Positions 26,772 to 36,705 of a stretch of DNA of 64,000 bases are shown one piece after another; the stretch's first letter is position 1, and the number at the start of each line of letters is the position of its first letter. The notes beneath the pieces are model-generated. The model made no database searches. It was not told where the DNA came from and saw only the letters and a list, made by a program, of their open reading frames with translations. The stretch lies in NCBI RefSeq assembly GCF_000169175.1, contig NZ_AAWS01000013.1:1-64000 (forward strand). The letters run 5' to 3'. Origin of the DNA: Microscilla marina ATCC 23134. GTDB taxonomy: Bacteria; Bacteroidota; Bacteroidia; Cytophagales; Microscillaceae. The translations under genes were made by a program, and so were the position numbers.

Positions 26772-27695
26772 TTAATTCACTTGCTTAGGAGCCAATCGCT
26801 CTATAATATATACCAATGCAAAGCCTACTACTGCAAATATGATGGCATACATTAGGTAAGGGTCACCCTCAAATTGTGATGGTAAAATGCTTTTTTCAAG
26901 CAATGGTTTTACTTTGCCATGACTATCTGTGTAGGTTTCCAACACCTTTTTCCAAGGCCAAACCTTATTGAGTGAGCCAATCATAATACCAATTAAAAAT
27001 ATAATGGTAAGGTTGTAATACCTTTTCAACATCCAGCCCAATAAGTGAGAAAACGATAAAATACCTACAATACATCCGCTCATAAAAACAGCTATAATGC
27101 TGATTTTAAACTCTTTGAGTGCCGCTAGAATAAAAGTATACTTGCCTAGCAATACTAATATAAAGCTACCCGATATACCTGGTAAAATCATAGCACAGAT
27201 GGCAATCATGCCAGCAACAAACACAAACCACATTGCTTCACTGGTTTGTGCCCCTGACGTAATAGTAATAAAGTAGGCAAGTACAACACCTACAATACCA
27301 GCCAGGATGCCACCCATCGACCATTGAGTGACTTGTTTGCCTACCAAGAGGGCAGAGGCAATGATAAGTCCAAAAAAGAAAGACCAGAGTTGGATGGGGA
27401 AGTGCTCTAACAAGTAGGTGAGCAACTTAGCCAATGACAACACGGCTATCATAATTCCCCCAAATACCGCAGCAAGAAAATTACCGTTGATTTTTTGCCA
27501 AAAATCACCAATTTTAAACTTAAGTAATAAGCCAAGTGCTTGTCCGTCTACTGAGCGAATAGAGTCTAGTAACTCTTGATAAATACCTGTAATAAAAGCT
27601 ATAGTTCCTCCCGAAACTCCAGGTACTACATCTGCCGAGCCCATTCCTACACCTTTTAGAAGTAACAGCAGATAATCTTTGAGTGTTCTTTGCAT
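26772..27695 (-). CDS. DUF368 family membrane protein
   Basis: The product has 307 residues with about eight membrane segments. It shows the family pattern GxxxGSADVVPGVSGGTIAFI near the N-terminus and a second half-repeat ICAMILPGISGSFILVLLG near 165-185, so two inverted or duplicated PGxSGG motifs face each other. DUF368 proteins have been linked to undecaprenyl phosphate flipping (PopT-like), which recycles the lipid carrier for wall synthesis; this is family knowledge, not shown here. It sits between aroE and the comA-like gene on the same strand. Confidence 0.9.
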   Translation of the reverse strand: MQRTLKDYLLLLLKGVGMGSADVVPGVSGGTIAFITGIYQELLDSIRSVDGQALGLLLKFKIGDFWQKINGNFLAAVFGGIMIAVLSLAKLLTYLLEHFPIQLWSFFFGLIIASALLVGKQVTQWSMGGILAGIVGVVLAYFITITSGAQTSEAMWFVFVAGMIAICAMILPGISGSFILVLLGKYTFILAALKEFKISIIAVFMSGCIVGILSFSHLLGWMLKRYYNLTIIFLIGIMIGSLNKVWPWKKVLETYTDSHGKVKPLLEKSILPSQFEGDPYLMYAIIFAVVGFALVYIIERLAPKQVN

Positions 27696-27822
27696 GATTG
27701 CTTACAATGAGTGCATACCTAGCCCAAATACTATGGGTGTTTTGACTAGGTATGTATAATAAAGGTTTGTTAAATAAACAGAAGGGTAAAAGCAGTGAAA
27801 CTATTCACTGCTCTCAATTTTT

Positions 27823-28584
27823 TTATACATCCAAAAAATGATTGAATGTATCGCCACGTAAACCTAAACGGAGGGTTTCTAAGGGGATAATATCGTTAGA
27901 AGCGATGTTACCCAAGTTTACATTGCTGCCAATTAACTTGATAAACCAAGCTTGTTGGGCTTTTTGGGGTGCTTCCCAGATAATTTTTTCATAAGGGATT
28001 TTGGTAAGTATCTCCTGTACCAATCCTGAGCGAACCTCGCCAGAAGAACGAAACAAGCCTACACTACCACTTTCGCGGGCTTCACCTATCACTTTCCAGG
28101 CGCCAGCATCCAATTCTGCCTGCATTAATTCAATCCATTGGTAAGGAGGAATAATTTTCTCGACATCTTTTGAGCCAACTTCCGAGAGCACTGTCACTTG
28201 TTGGGCAAGTGTGCTTACATATTTACACTTTTCTTCGTGTGGCAACTCTATCGATCCGTCAGATACTTCTGCCAACGAAAGGTTATACTTGTCCAATACC
28301 CTACGGTAGTCGTCAAACTGACCCCTTACAAGGAATGCTTCAAACAATGTTCCCCCAAAGTAAACCGGAATACCGGCACTTTGATAGACTTCTATTTTTT
28401 CTTTGAGATTGGGAGTTACATAAGAAGTTGCCCACCCCATTTTAACCATGTCGATATGAACACCAGCAGTCTCGAGCATATCTTCTACCTGTCTGATGCT
28501 CAGACCTTTATCCATAATCATGGATAACCCAATTTCGCGAGGTTTTACAGTACGTTCGGGCAGATTATTTAACGTATAATTCAT
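27823..28584 (-). CDS. Phosphosulfolactate synthase (ComA) family protein
   Basis: The product has 253 residues and is a TIM-barrel protein of the ComA family. In methanogens this enzyme adds sulfite to phosphoenolpyruvate, the first step of coenzyme M synthesis. Motifs visible are GLSMIMDKGLSIRQVEDM, VDMVKMGWATS (as HIDMVKMGWA), PVYFGGTLFEAF and EVSDGSIELPHEEK. Bacteroidota do not make coenzyme M, so a different product, for example a sulfonate for sulfonolipids, is plausible but unproven. It is followed within 130 bases by DUF368 and preceded by a TPR gene 15 bases upstream. Confidence 0.88.
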   Translation of the reverse strand: MNYTLNNLPERTVKPREIGLSMIMDKGLSIRQVEDMLETAGVHIDMVKMGWATSYVTPNLKEKIEVYQSAGIPVYFGGTLFEAFLVRGQFDDYRRVLDKYNLSLAEVSDGSIELPHEEKCKYVSTLAQQVTVLSEVGSKDVEKIIPPYQWIELMQAELDAGAWKVIGEARESGSVGLFRSSGEVRSGLVQEILTKIPYEKIIWEAPQKAQQAWFIKLIGSNVNLGNIASNDIIPLETLRLGLRGDTFNHFLDV

Positions 28585-28599
28585 GAACTAAGATATCAA

Positions 28600-30000
28600 T
28601 TAAAGAGTCTTATATTGATCAATAATTTGATACAAAGCTTTTTGCGTCTCTAAGTCAGAGAAAAAGTCAAAAAGCATTGTATGTTTATCAAAGTCCAAAA
28701 TTAAAGCATTTTCTAATAAATTAAAGGCTTGCTTGTATTTTCCTGTACTTATAAGGTAAGCTACTGCCCGATAATGTATTTCAGCGTTTTCGGGGCATTC
28801 ATCCAGTGCATCCAGCACTACTTCGGTGGCTTTGTCTATGTAACCGTGATCATACATAGTGGTTGCCCACTTAAGCCATACTATGGGATTGTCAGGGGCA
28901 AGGTTACTGGCTTCTTCGTAAGCATCCAAACTACTGAGGATATTGCCCATGGCAAATTCAGCGTCAGCAATGGCCAACCAGTAGTTTTCGTTGATACCAT
29001 TGATTTGAGTAGCTTTTCGAAAATAATGGAGTGACTCATAATATTTATTGAGCGAAAACAGGCATAAACCCGCCCTAAACCAGGCATCATCCCATAGTTT
29101 ATCTACCTCCATTGCTTCTTTATAGTGTGTAATGGCAGCGTAATACTCTTTTTTGAGCTCAAAAGTATAGGCAAGCTTACAGTATAAATCAGCTGAGAAC
29201 GTTTCATGTAACAAAGCCGTTTCAAAAGCTTTTTGTGCCTCGTCGTACCGTGAAAGTGTGATATAAATATTGCCTATTTCGATATACCCTGGGGCAAAAT
29301 CATCCTTAATCAAAGTAGAATACTCATAAGCATTCAGGGCGTCTGTCATATTACCCAATTTGGCATAAGTCATACCGAGGTGGTACCAAGCCAAAAATGA
29401 ATAAGGGTTTTCATCTATAAATTTTTTATAGTATTCCAGACCATCTTCCAGGTTTCCGGTAATATCTAAACAATAGGCAAGCTCAAGTACTGCTGCCTCA
29501 TTGTTTAAGTTGTGTTTCAAGGCTTTTTTATAAAACGCAATTGCCTTGTCATAAAAACCCATACTTTGGTAAGTATAGCCTATGTTGTACAGTAACTCGT
29601 CTTTTTCGCTGGCAAACTTTAGCAAAAAGCCATACACATCTATTGCTTCCTGATAATTGCCTAACTGCACATAAATATTTGCTTTCAAAAACAAAGTATC
29701 ATAGTCGGTAGGTTGGAAGGTGCTTATTTTTTCTACTAATTCCAGCGCTTGGTTATATTTGTCAAGGTGGGTAAGTAAGTGGGCTTTTTCAAGTAATAAC
29801 TCCATCGAGAAGGGGTACTGATGGCTGGCTATATTACAAACCTGCAGAGCTTGCTTTATTTTGTTTTCCTGGCGATAATAGGTAATGACCATTTCATACA
29901 CCTGAACATCAAAAAAATGTTGCTCATCATTTTCGAGCATCTGTTCAAACCTCTCGACCACCTCTAAAACATTGTCGTCATTTTTGAAATCATCTACCAT
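28600..30000 (-). CDS. TPR repeat protein
   Basis: The product has 466 residues without a signal peptide and consists of about eleven 34-residue TPR units from residue 35 to the end, e.g. LLYNIGYTYQSMGFYDKAIA and AWYHLGMTYAKLGNMTDALN. It should be a cytoplasmic scaffold for protein partners. No enzyme domain is visible. The stop lies 15 bases before the comA-like start, so they are probably cotranscribed. A possible -7 element (TATCTTTG on the minus strand, 30044-30051) lies about 45 bases upstream of the ATG. Confidence 0.88.
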   Translation of the reverse strand: MVDDFKNDDNVLEVVERFEQMLENDEQHFFDVQVYEMVITYYRQENKIKQALQVCNIASHQYPFSMELLLEKAHLLTHLDKYNQALELVEKISTFQPTDYDTLFLKANIYVQLGNYQEAIDVYGFLLKFASEKDELLYNIGYTYQSMGFYDKAIAFYKKALKHNLNNEAAVLELAYCLDITGNLEDGLEYYKKFIDENPYSFLAWYHLGMTYAKLGNMTDALNAYEYSTLIKDDFAPGYIEIGNIYITLSRYDEAQKAFETALLHETFSADLYCKLAYTFELKKEYYAAITHYKEAMEVDKLWDDAWFRAGLCLFSLNKYYESLHYFRKATQINGINENYWLAIADAEFAMGNILSSLDAYEEASNLAPDNPIVWLKWATTMYDHGYIDKATEVVLDALDECPENAEIHYRAVAYLISTGKYKQAFNLLENALILDFDKHTMLFDFFSDLETQKALYQIIDQYKTL

Positions 30001-30432
30001 ATTGCTAATAAATATTTGCTCATAGAATTGTTGATAACTTATTCAAAGATAGCTAAAAGAAATAGAATTTACTTACTGTGTGTAATAATATTTAGATTTA
30101 AAGAGCATTCTATAAGTGCAAATTTGCAAATGTGATAATTAAAACTATTGCTTTAAAATATATGAATATTGTTAGAAAAGAATGAGTGATTATACTGTAG
30201 TACCCAAAGTATGCCAGTTTTGATAATTGAAAATATTAATACTTTTATTATCAGTGCTTTACGTAGATAAATCTGATTCATTATAAATAGGTAGCCTGGG
30301 TTGTCTCTTGTATACTCATAGTGTGCTTATATCACACAAAAATGCTTGCAATATCTCTCTGGAATGCTGCAAATGGAGTAATCATTGGTTACAAAATGGC
30401 GTTTTTTTGATAAGAAAATTACCACTATCCAA
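30001..30432. other. AT-rich intergenic region upstream of TPR gene
   Basis: No gene or repeat is visible. The minus-strand motif TATCTTTG at 30051-30044 fits TAnnTTTG and could be the -7 element for the TPR-comA group; I see no good -33 TTG at the right distance. Confidence 0.4.
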
Positions 30433-31419
30433 TCAAACACTTAAATGATTGTACTGAGCTAATTCTGTACACGCCCAGTCTATACTTTCCTGAAGAGGCT
30501 TGAACTTAAAGTTGAGGGTGTCAATGATTTTATTATTTTTATAGTAAAAATGTTTTTGTGACATATAAGCAGTTTCTTTGCTAATGAAAGGGGGCTTACG
30601 GGTAAAAAATGATTGTAATAATGCTCCACGCCAGGCGAACGCGGCAATAAGTGGGGTAACTTTTATATAAGGCGCACGCTTATTGAAAGTTTTTGCAATC
30701 TTCTCAAACAATTCTTTGAACGAAATATTTCCAGCGTTTACTATGTAGCGTTCTCCAGTATGCTCTCCAACAAACAACTGATATACTATTTCTGCTACAT
30801 CCCTTACATCTACATAGTTGAGACTACCAGCTGCATAAAACTTCTTCTCGTCCCAAACATACTTAAATAACTGAGTACTGCTGCGTTCCCATGGGCTGGG
30901 TCCCAATATCAACGAAGGATTTACCACAATACTGTTTAAACCCTCTACATGTCCACGCCATACTTCCATTTCTGCCAAGTATTTGGTTTGGGCATAGTGC
31001 GTATTAAATTTTGAAGGTTCCCATTGAGCTTTTTCGTCTATTACCTCAGTATTTTTTCTTCGTCCCAATGCTGCTACTGAGCTTATAAATACTAGCTTGT
31101 CTACGCCTAATTCCAGGCTGATATTTACAACATTGGCGGTACCCTCTATATTCACCTTATACATCAAATCCTTGGTCTTAGGAGTAAAAGACACAAGCGC
31201 GGCACTATGAATTACCTGTTTTGCTCCCTGCATTACATCATACAGTCGTGATACATCCAGCACATCACCCTCTACCCATTCTATTTGGTCTTTGATATCT
31301 GTCAGGTAATGCAAATTGCTATCCTTACGGCGTAAAGCCCTCACAGAGTGCCCGGCAGCCAATAACCGCCGGGCAATAAAACTCCCTACTAAACCGCTGC
31401 ATCCGGTAATAAAAATCAT
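30433..31419 (-). CDS. NAD-dependent epimerase/dehydratase family protein
   Basis: The product has 328 residues, an extended short-chain dehydrogenase. The nucleotide motif TGCSGLVGSFIARRLL is at residues 5-20, the catalytic pair is YAQTK near residue 142, and VNPSLILGPSP follows. It resembles dihydroflavonol-4-reductase-like sugar or lipid reductases more than classical UDP-sugar epimerases. It is the last gene of the minus-strand polysaccharide group, 37 bases after the cpsB-like gene, so a sugar-nucleotide role is possible but not certain. Confidence 0.88.
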   Translation of the reverse strand: MIFITGCSGLVGSFIARRLLAAGHSVRALRRKDSNLHYLTDIKDQIEWVEGDVLDVSRLYDVMQGAKQVIHSAALVSFTPKTKDLMYKVNIEGTANVVNISLELGVDKLVFISSVAALGRRKNTEVIDEKAQWEPSKFNTHYAQTKYLAEMEVWRGHVEGLNSIVVNPSLILGPSPWERSSTQLFKYVWDEKKFYAAGSLNYVDVRDVAEIVYQLFVGEHTGERYIVNAGNISFKELFEKIAKTFNKRAPYIKVTPLIAAFAWRGALLQSFFTRKPPFISKETAYMSQKHFYYKNNKIIDTLNFKFKPLQESIDWACTELAQYNHLSV

Positions 31420-31456
31420 AGATTAACTTATAATGGTTTGAATGCCGGAAAGTTAA

Positions 31457-32197
31457 TTAGAGTTGGTTATTAATTAAAGTAAGGTGCTGTAATTTTTGGT
31501 AATATTTCTTTTTTTGTATTCTCCTTAGGCTTTCTATATGGCGTTTGCCATGGCAGTCAGAACCTGCCAAGTTAACCATTTTGTTGTCTATCAGCTTTTC
31601 TGCTAGTTTTTGGGCAGGTTTGCCATAATAGCCTTCCAATGAGTTGAGGTTAATTTGTAGAAGAATTCCTTGTTTGTGTATTCTTTTCACAAGGTCAAAG
31701 TCATTATGTAGGTAAGTGTAACGCTCTGGATGCGCCATTACTGGTTTGTATCCTTGAGTTTGCAGCTTGAACAAGACATCAAAAAACTGATTAGGCTTAT
31801 TCATAAAAGAGGTCTCAAACAATAAATATTGTTCGCCAAAGGTAAGCAAAGGTACCTTTCGGTTTACCTGATGTATAAACCAGTCATCCATATAATATTC
31901 CGCCGCAGCGTCTATTTCAATGTTAACCTGGTGTTCCTTGGCTTTGCTTCGTAGTCTTCTGAGTTTTGAATGAATTATCTCAGGAGTATTCCTGTAAAAG
32001 TCGCTCATAATATGAGGAGTAGTAATGACTTTTTGATAGCCCAAGGCTACAAATTCTTTCAATAACTCAATTGATTCTTCATAAGTTTTCGAACCATCGT
32101 CTATAGCAGGCAAGAGGTGTGAATGGATGTCTGTATGTATAAAAGGTTCAGACTTTTTTGAGCGGATGGTTGATTTATGTTTCCATAAATTCAGCAT
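31457..32197 (-). CDS. PHP-type tyrosine-protein phosphatase (CpsB/YwqE-like)
   Basis: The 246-residue protein has the metal-binding PHP motif HTDIHSHLLPAIDDGS at residues 21-36, then VITTPHIM, MAHPERY and LAGSDCHGKRH. These place it with the manganese-dependent phosphatases CpsB and YwqE, which dephosphorylate the tyrosine-rich tail of the Wzc-type kinase and so tune capsule chain length. The kinase gene lies 11 bases upstream in the same operon, which supports the pairing strongly. No signal peptide is present, as expected for a cytoplasmic enzyme. Confidence 0.93.
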   Translation of the reverse strand: MLNLWKHKSTIRSKKSEPFIHTDIHSHLLPAIDDGSKTYEESIELLKEFVALGYQKVITTPHIMSDFYRNTPEIIHSKLRRLRSKAKEHQVNIEIDAAAEYYMDDWFIHQVNRKVPLLTFGEQYLLFETSFMNKPNQFFDVLFKLQTQGYKPVMAHPERYTYLHNDFDLVKRIHKQGILLQINLNSLEGYYGKPAQKLAEKLIDNKMVNLAGSDCHGKRHIESLRRIQKKKYYQKLQHLTLINNQL

Positions 32198-32208
32198 AAA
32201 TTTTATTA

Positions 32209-34662
32209 TTATTTCTTTCGCTTAAATATTGATAATAACCGAAGAAGGAAGCTTTGTTTGTTAGATTTATCTTCATAATAGCCACCGCCATAGTATCTAC
32301 CATAGCCATAACCATATTTGTATCCTCCGTATCCAGTCAAGTGTTTTACTGAGTTCAGAACGATTGATAAGTTGTGGAAATTGTTAGACTGCACCAATTT
32401 GTCTATTCCTTTGCCAAATATTTTGCGTGAATAGTGGGCTTTGACTACGTACAATGGTACGTCTACTCTTTTCATAATCAATACTCCATCTGTTACCAAG
32501 CCTACTGGAGGAGTATCAATAATGATAATATCATAAATTTCTTTCAATTTTGCCAGTAAATCGTCAAAATCATTTCTTAAAATTAGTTCTGAAGGGTTGG
32601 GAGGAGTAGGACCAGCTGAGATAAAATCAAGTGTATCGATGGGTGTTTTTTGAATACAATCTTCAATGACATTTTGCTTGATCAGGATATTGCTTACCCC
32701 TTTCTCGTTTTCTACATCAAAGGCTATATGTAACTTGGGTTTGCGCATGTCGCAGTCTATCAAAATTACTTTTTTGTCAGACATGGCAATAATGCCCCCT
32801 AGGTTAGTAGCTACAAATGTTTTTCCTTCCCCACTGATGGTAGAGGTAATAGAGATGATTTTAGCATCTTTGATATCATATAAGTTTTGTCCTTCGGGCA
32901 AAATAAACGCCAGGTTTGTTCTTATCGAGCGTAGTGCCTCATTGAGCGATGACTTAGGGTTGAGGTGTACCAATAGCTTGGTATACTTAAGTTTACGGTG
33001 TTTGTACCGGGGGATAGTACCTAGGATAGGGGCTTTGGTTACACGTTCGAGTTCTCTTAAATTTGTTACTTTGTTGTGTAATAAATAACGAATCACTACT
33101 AAAGCCAAGCTCAAAAACAGACCAAAGCCACCTGTTATACCATATATTAGCAGGTGTTTTGGAGAGATAGGTATTTTAGGTAAATTGGCGTTAGATAAAA
33201 TGACAAACTCAGGAACAATACCTGCTTCTGAAATGCCAATTTCTGCCTTTCTGTTGAGCATTTGCAAGTAATACCCCTCATAAATCTTATATAATCGTTC
33301 TACCCTTTTATACTCAGCTTCTTGAGCTGGCAGTCCCCCAAAGTCAGCCTCAAGCTCATTGATTGTTGATTGAATAGCAACTATTTTTTTGTATATATTT
33401 TTACGCACTCTGGCCAGCAGTTTTTGTACTTGAGTGCGTTGTAGTTCAAGCTTTTGATTAATGTCTTTAACAACAATGGATGAACCAGTGGCTTTGAGTG
33501 CCAATATTTTTTTGTTTTCCTGTAGTTGATTGAGTTTACTTATTAGTGGTTGTAGTTGGCCTAAACCTTGAATGGGGGTGGTTAAAGTGGGTAAAAACTC
33601 AGATAAATCTCCTTGTTTGTTTACCAAATCATCCAATTCTTTGATGGCAGCCAATTGCTCATTAAAAACGATTTTTTCTTTGATCAGTTTCTCAATTTCT
33701 TTGACAGATTCTTCTAATTTTTTGTTTACATCATTGGTTTTAAATTTCAGCATGAAACTTTGTATTTTAGCTTCATACGTTCTCATGCTGTCTTCTATTT
33801 CTCCCAGGCGTCGGTTAAGATATGCCTTTTGCTGAGTATTGGCTCTTTTTTTATTTTCAAGTGTTTTATGCAAATAAATGGTGTCTATTACATGTACAAT
33901 ATCCCGTGCTTTTTGAGGGTGATGATCTCGAAAATTTATCCCTATAATCCGAGCACTTTTATTAAGTATACCTACTTGCAAATTGTTATTTAGATAGCTG
34001 ATAAGAGCCTGCCGACTGTTAATTTTAAAGTAAAAGGGGATTTGTCGAAAAGCAGGTTTGTAAAAAGAGGTTTTGATTACCTTGAATGAGTAGTAAGAAG
34101 TAACTATTGGCTGGTCAAACCGATAAGTTTTTTTGACTGTTTGGGTTCCCAGTACATAAGAAAGCTGAAAACGTTGATCATCGATAATCTCAATGTTGAT
34201 GTTTTTATCTAAAAAAGCGTCAGATTTTACTTGGTGGTCTATTACTTTAAATGGAGGGTTTTTGTAATATTCAGCATCAAGAATATTGCCTTGTTGATAG
34301 TAACTTATCCATAAATCCATGGCATTGATTACATCATTGAAAATAATCTGAGATCGGATAAATTCTATTTCTCCTACAAGATTTCCCCCCGAATAGCTTC
34401 CACCTGGGATCAATCCCTTGATTCCCAACATACCTACTCCTTCGTCCTTAATCGCCAGTTTTAGGGTAGAGCTAGACTTATATACTGGCTTGGTATAACG
34501 CAACCATAAATGGCCTATACTTATGGTAAATAGGGGTAATAAAAGCATCCAAATAATGCTTTTACGAAATATTTCCCACACTTTCTCTAAATCCAATGCG
34601 TTGAGAAAATCATCGTCTTCTGAAGGAGTATTGATGTTTGGTATGTTACTTTGATCTGTCAA
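32209..34662 (-). CDS. Polysaccharide co-polymerase with tyrosine autokinase (Wzc-like)
   Basis: This 817-residue inner-membrane protein controls exopolysaccharide polymerisation and export. Two membrane segments near residues 37-57 and 505-527 enclose a large periplasmic part with a Wzz domain and long coiled coils (residues 270-460). The cytoplasmic BY-kinase (580-780) has Walker A SGEGKTF near 608, Walker A' LIDCDMRKPK near 640 and Walker B IIIIDTPP. The C-terminal tail is a tyrosine/glycine cluster, GGYKYGYGYGRYYGGGYY, the usual autophosphorylation site. The phosphatase gene downstream and the Wza-like gene upstream complete the export set. Confidence 0.95.
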   Translation of the reverse strand: MTDQSNIPNINTPSEDDDFLNALDLEKVWEIFRKSIIWMLLLPLFTISIGHLWLRYTKPVYKSSSTLKLAIKDEGVGMLGIKGLIPGGSYSGGNLVGEIEFIRSQIIFNDVINAMDLWISYYQQGNILDAEYYKNPPFKVIDHQVKSDAFLDKNINIEIIDDQRFQLSYVLGTQTVKKTYRFDQPIVTSYYSFKVIKTSFYKPAFRQIPFYFKINSRQALISYLNNNLQVGILNKSARIIGINFRDHHPQKARDIVHVIDTIYLHKTLENKKRANTQQKAYLNRRLGEIEDSMRTYEAKIQSFMLKFKTNDVNKKLEESVKEIEKLIKEKIVFNEQLAAIKELDDLVNKQGDLSEFLPTLTTPIQGLGQLQPLISKLNQLQENKKILALKATGSSIVVKDINQKLELQRTQVQKLLARVRKNIYKKIVAIQSTINELEADFGGLPAQEAEYKRVERLYKIYEGYYLQMLNRKAEIGISEAGIVPEFVILSNANLPKIPISPKHLLIYGITGGFGLFLSLALVVIRYLLHNKVTNLRELERVTKAPILGTIPRYKHRKLKYTKLLVHLNPKSSLNEALRSIRTNLAFILPEGQNLYDIKDAKIISITSTISGEGKTFVATNLGGIIAMSDKKVILIDCDMRKPKLHIAFDVENEKGVSNILIKQNVIEDCIQKTPIDTLDFISAGPTPPNPSELILRNDFDDLLAKLKEIYDIIIIDTPPVGLVTDGVLIMKRVDVPLYVVKAHYSRKIFGKGIDKLVQSNNFHNLSIVLNSVKHLTGYGGYKYGYGYGRYYGGGYYEDKSNKQSFLLRLLSIFKRKK

Positions 34663-34691
34663 AATAGAGCTTATATAATGTTATAAACCAA

Positions 34692-35489
34692 TTATCTGCT
34701 TAATGAAATAACCAACAAAATAGTGGTTATCAAGCTTGTAAAAACAGTTAATACAGAACTTACGTCGCGAAAGGACTCTATAAATGGGCGGCGAATAGGC
34801 TCAATATATATGATATCGTTAGGCTCAAGTGTAAGGTTGTGATAGGTTAACCCATCTATTGTTGATAAATCAATAAGAAAAACCTTAGGATTCTGAAGGT
34901 CTCCTCTGATCAGGCGAATGTTATGAGTTTTTAAATCGCGACTCATGCCTCCTGTAGCAGCAACTACTTCTACCAGGTTTACTTTTTCGTTGCGTAGAGG
35001 GTATAATACTCCTTGATTACCCTTTAGTACAATCACTCTTTTATTGGTATAGTTGGTCAAGACAAAGGGTTTTGCATAAAACTTACTGTATTTTGTTTGT
35101 AGCAAGCTATCCGCTTGGTTTAGGGTAAAGCCTTCAAGGTGTACATTACCCACCATAGGCAGTTTGGCAAAACCATCTTGTTTGACAAGAAAGCTAATAT
35201 CTTTGAATTGATTCTGGAGTTGATTGTTTGGGTTATTATTGTTGTTGTTAGTAATATTTAGCTGTTGTATAGAAGGGGGCAACACAATGATTTCTCCATC
35301 ATTAGTGTAAACACTTACACTAATGAAATCATTTTTTTGTATGGTATAATTTTTTTCAACTTGCTTTGTAAGCTTAGTTAAATGTTCTGATAAATTTTTT
35401 GACTCTGTTCTAAATAGTTTAGGGTTGTAAGAACGACAAGCTCCCAAAAAAGCTAGAATCCCAATTAGGTAAAGATTTTTCATAAACAA
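34692..35489 (-). CDS. Polysaccharide export outer-membrane lipoprotein (Wza-like)
   Basis: The product has 265 residues and a lipoprotein signal peptide with lipobox FLGAC (cysteine near residue 18). The polysaccharide biosynthesis/export domain starts at about residue 47 (YTIQKNDFISVSVYTNDGEI), followed by SLBB-type segments (KDISFLVKQDGFAKLPMVG, VVAATGGMSRDLK). A C-terminal hydrophobic helix (residues 240-262) may cross the outer membrane as in Wza. An Asn run (NITNNNNNNPNNQ) makes a loop. It is smaller than E. coli Wza but normal for Bacteroidota. It lies 29 bases ahead of the Wzc-like gene. Confidence 0.92.
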   Translation of the reverse strand: MFMKNLYLIGILAFLGACRSYNPKLFRTESKNLSEHLTKLTKQVEKNYTIQKNDFISVSVYTNDGEIIVLPPSIQQLNITNNNNNNPNNQLQNQFKDISFLVKQDGFAKLPMVGNVHLEGFTLNQADSLLQTKYSKFYAKPFVLTNYTNKRVIVLKGNQGVLYPLRNEKVNLVEVVAATGGMSRDLKTHNIRLIRGDLQNPKVFLIDLSTIDGLTYHNLTLEPNDIIYIEPIRRPFIESFRDVSSVLTVFTSLITTILLVISLSR

Positions 35490-35574
35490 TCACTCTTAGC
35501 ATAAATGCGAAATTAGCTCATTCATGAAACAATACCAACTTATTAAACAAGGCTTTACCTAAAATGTAAGAAGG

Positions 35575-36705
35575 TTAGTTTAAAACAATTTTTTTGCTAT
35601 TTCCAAAATGTCTGATGGTGTCCATATACTTTTGTACCACTAGTTTTTCATCAAATTCTCTTTCTGCTTTTTTTCTGCTTTCTTCTCCCATCAACATCAA
35701 CTCTTCGTCGTTTAACAAGGTCATTTTTTTCATTTTTTCCGCAAAATCTTCGGCATCTTGAAGCCTGCATAAAAAACCGTTGACTCCATTATCAATAGTT
35801 TGCTTACAACCTGGCACATTGGTGGCAATCAAGGGTTTAGACATGCTTGCGGCCTCAAGTAAAACCCTGGGGGTACCTTCACGGTAGGAGGGAAGTACTA
35901 CACAATCGGCCTTCACTATCATCTCTTGTACATTATCAGATACTCCAAGGTATTCTACTAAACCTTCGGCTATCCAGGTGTCCAGTTGTTTTTTAGGTAC
36001 TCCCAGGTTGGCGTCTTCTTCTATAGCACCCAGCAACTGAAAACGAGCGTCAATGCCTTGGGCTCGCAAAAGCTTGACGGCTTCTATATACTCTAAAATA
36101 CCTTTGTCATAAATTAAGCGAGCTATCAGTAAAAAAGTAAACTGATTATTTCGGTTAAAGTCGCCTGCTTTGAACTTGTCTAATGGAATACCCGAACCAG
36201 GAACAAGGTCGGTAAGTCGGGGGTTGATGTATTTTTCTGCTATAAATAATGAAAGGTCGTCTTGGTTTTGGAAAAAAACTTTTTTGGGAAAGCGAAAGGA
36301 GAATTTGTATAGCATGCGGGCTACCTTCGACGAAAGGCGTTGTTTTCTTAAAAACACAGTGCCCAAGCCACACACATTGTTTACTACTGGTATATTGAGC
36401 ATAGAGGCAGCCAAGGTGCCATAAATATTGGGTTTTATAGTAAACTGGAGTACAACATCAGGCTGCGTTTTTTTATAAGTATTATAAAGCCGCCTCATGT
36501 ACTTTAGGTCTTTTAATGGATTTGATCCTTTTTTTTCAAGGGCAACCGGGTGAAATTCACACCCTATATTTTGTAAGTATTCAGAATATTTATCGGTAGG
36601 GGCTATGGCCAACACAGTGTGTCCTTCTTTCAGAAAAGCCTCTATTAACCCTCTCCTGAAGTTGTAGATGTTCCAGGAAGAATTCAGTACAATTGCAATT
36701 CGCAT
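35575..36705 (-). CDS. Glycosyltransferase family 4 (GT-B fold)
   Basis: The product has 376 residues. The N-terminal half starts MRIAIVLNSSWNIYNFRRGL, typical for GT4 sugar transferases of polysaccharide clusters (PglA/Cap-like). The C-terminal half carries the donor-binding region: FLLIARLIYDKGILEYIEA near residue 200 and PSYREGTPRVLLEAASMSKP near 285, with the E-x7-E motif. It transfers a sugar to a lipid-linked acceptor at the inner membrane; donor and acceptor are not predictable. It is the first gene of the minus-strand polysaccharide group. Confidence 0.92.
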   Translation of the reverse strand: MRIAIVLNSSWNIYNFRRGLIEAFLKEGHTVLAIAPTDKYSEYLQNIGCEFHPVALEKKGSNPLKDLKYMRRLYNTYKKTQPDVVLQFTIKPNIYGTLAASMLNIPVVNNVCGLGTVFLRKQRLSSKVARMLYKFSFRFPKKVFFQNQDDLSLFIAEKYINPRLTDLVPGSGIPLDKFKAGDFNRNNQFTFLLIARLIYDKGILEYIEAVKLLRAQGIDARFQLLGAIEEDANLGVPKKQLDTWIAEGLVEYLGVSDNVQEMIVKADCVVLPSYREGTPRVLLEAASMSKPLIATNVPGCKQTIDNGVNGFLCRLQDAEDFAEKMKKMTLLNDEELMLMGEESRKKAEREFDEKLVVQKYMDTIRHFGNSKKIVLN

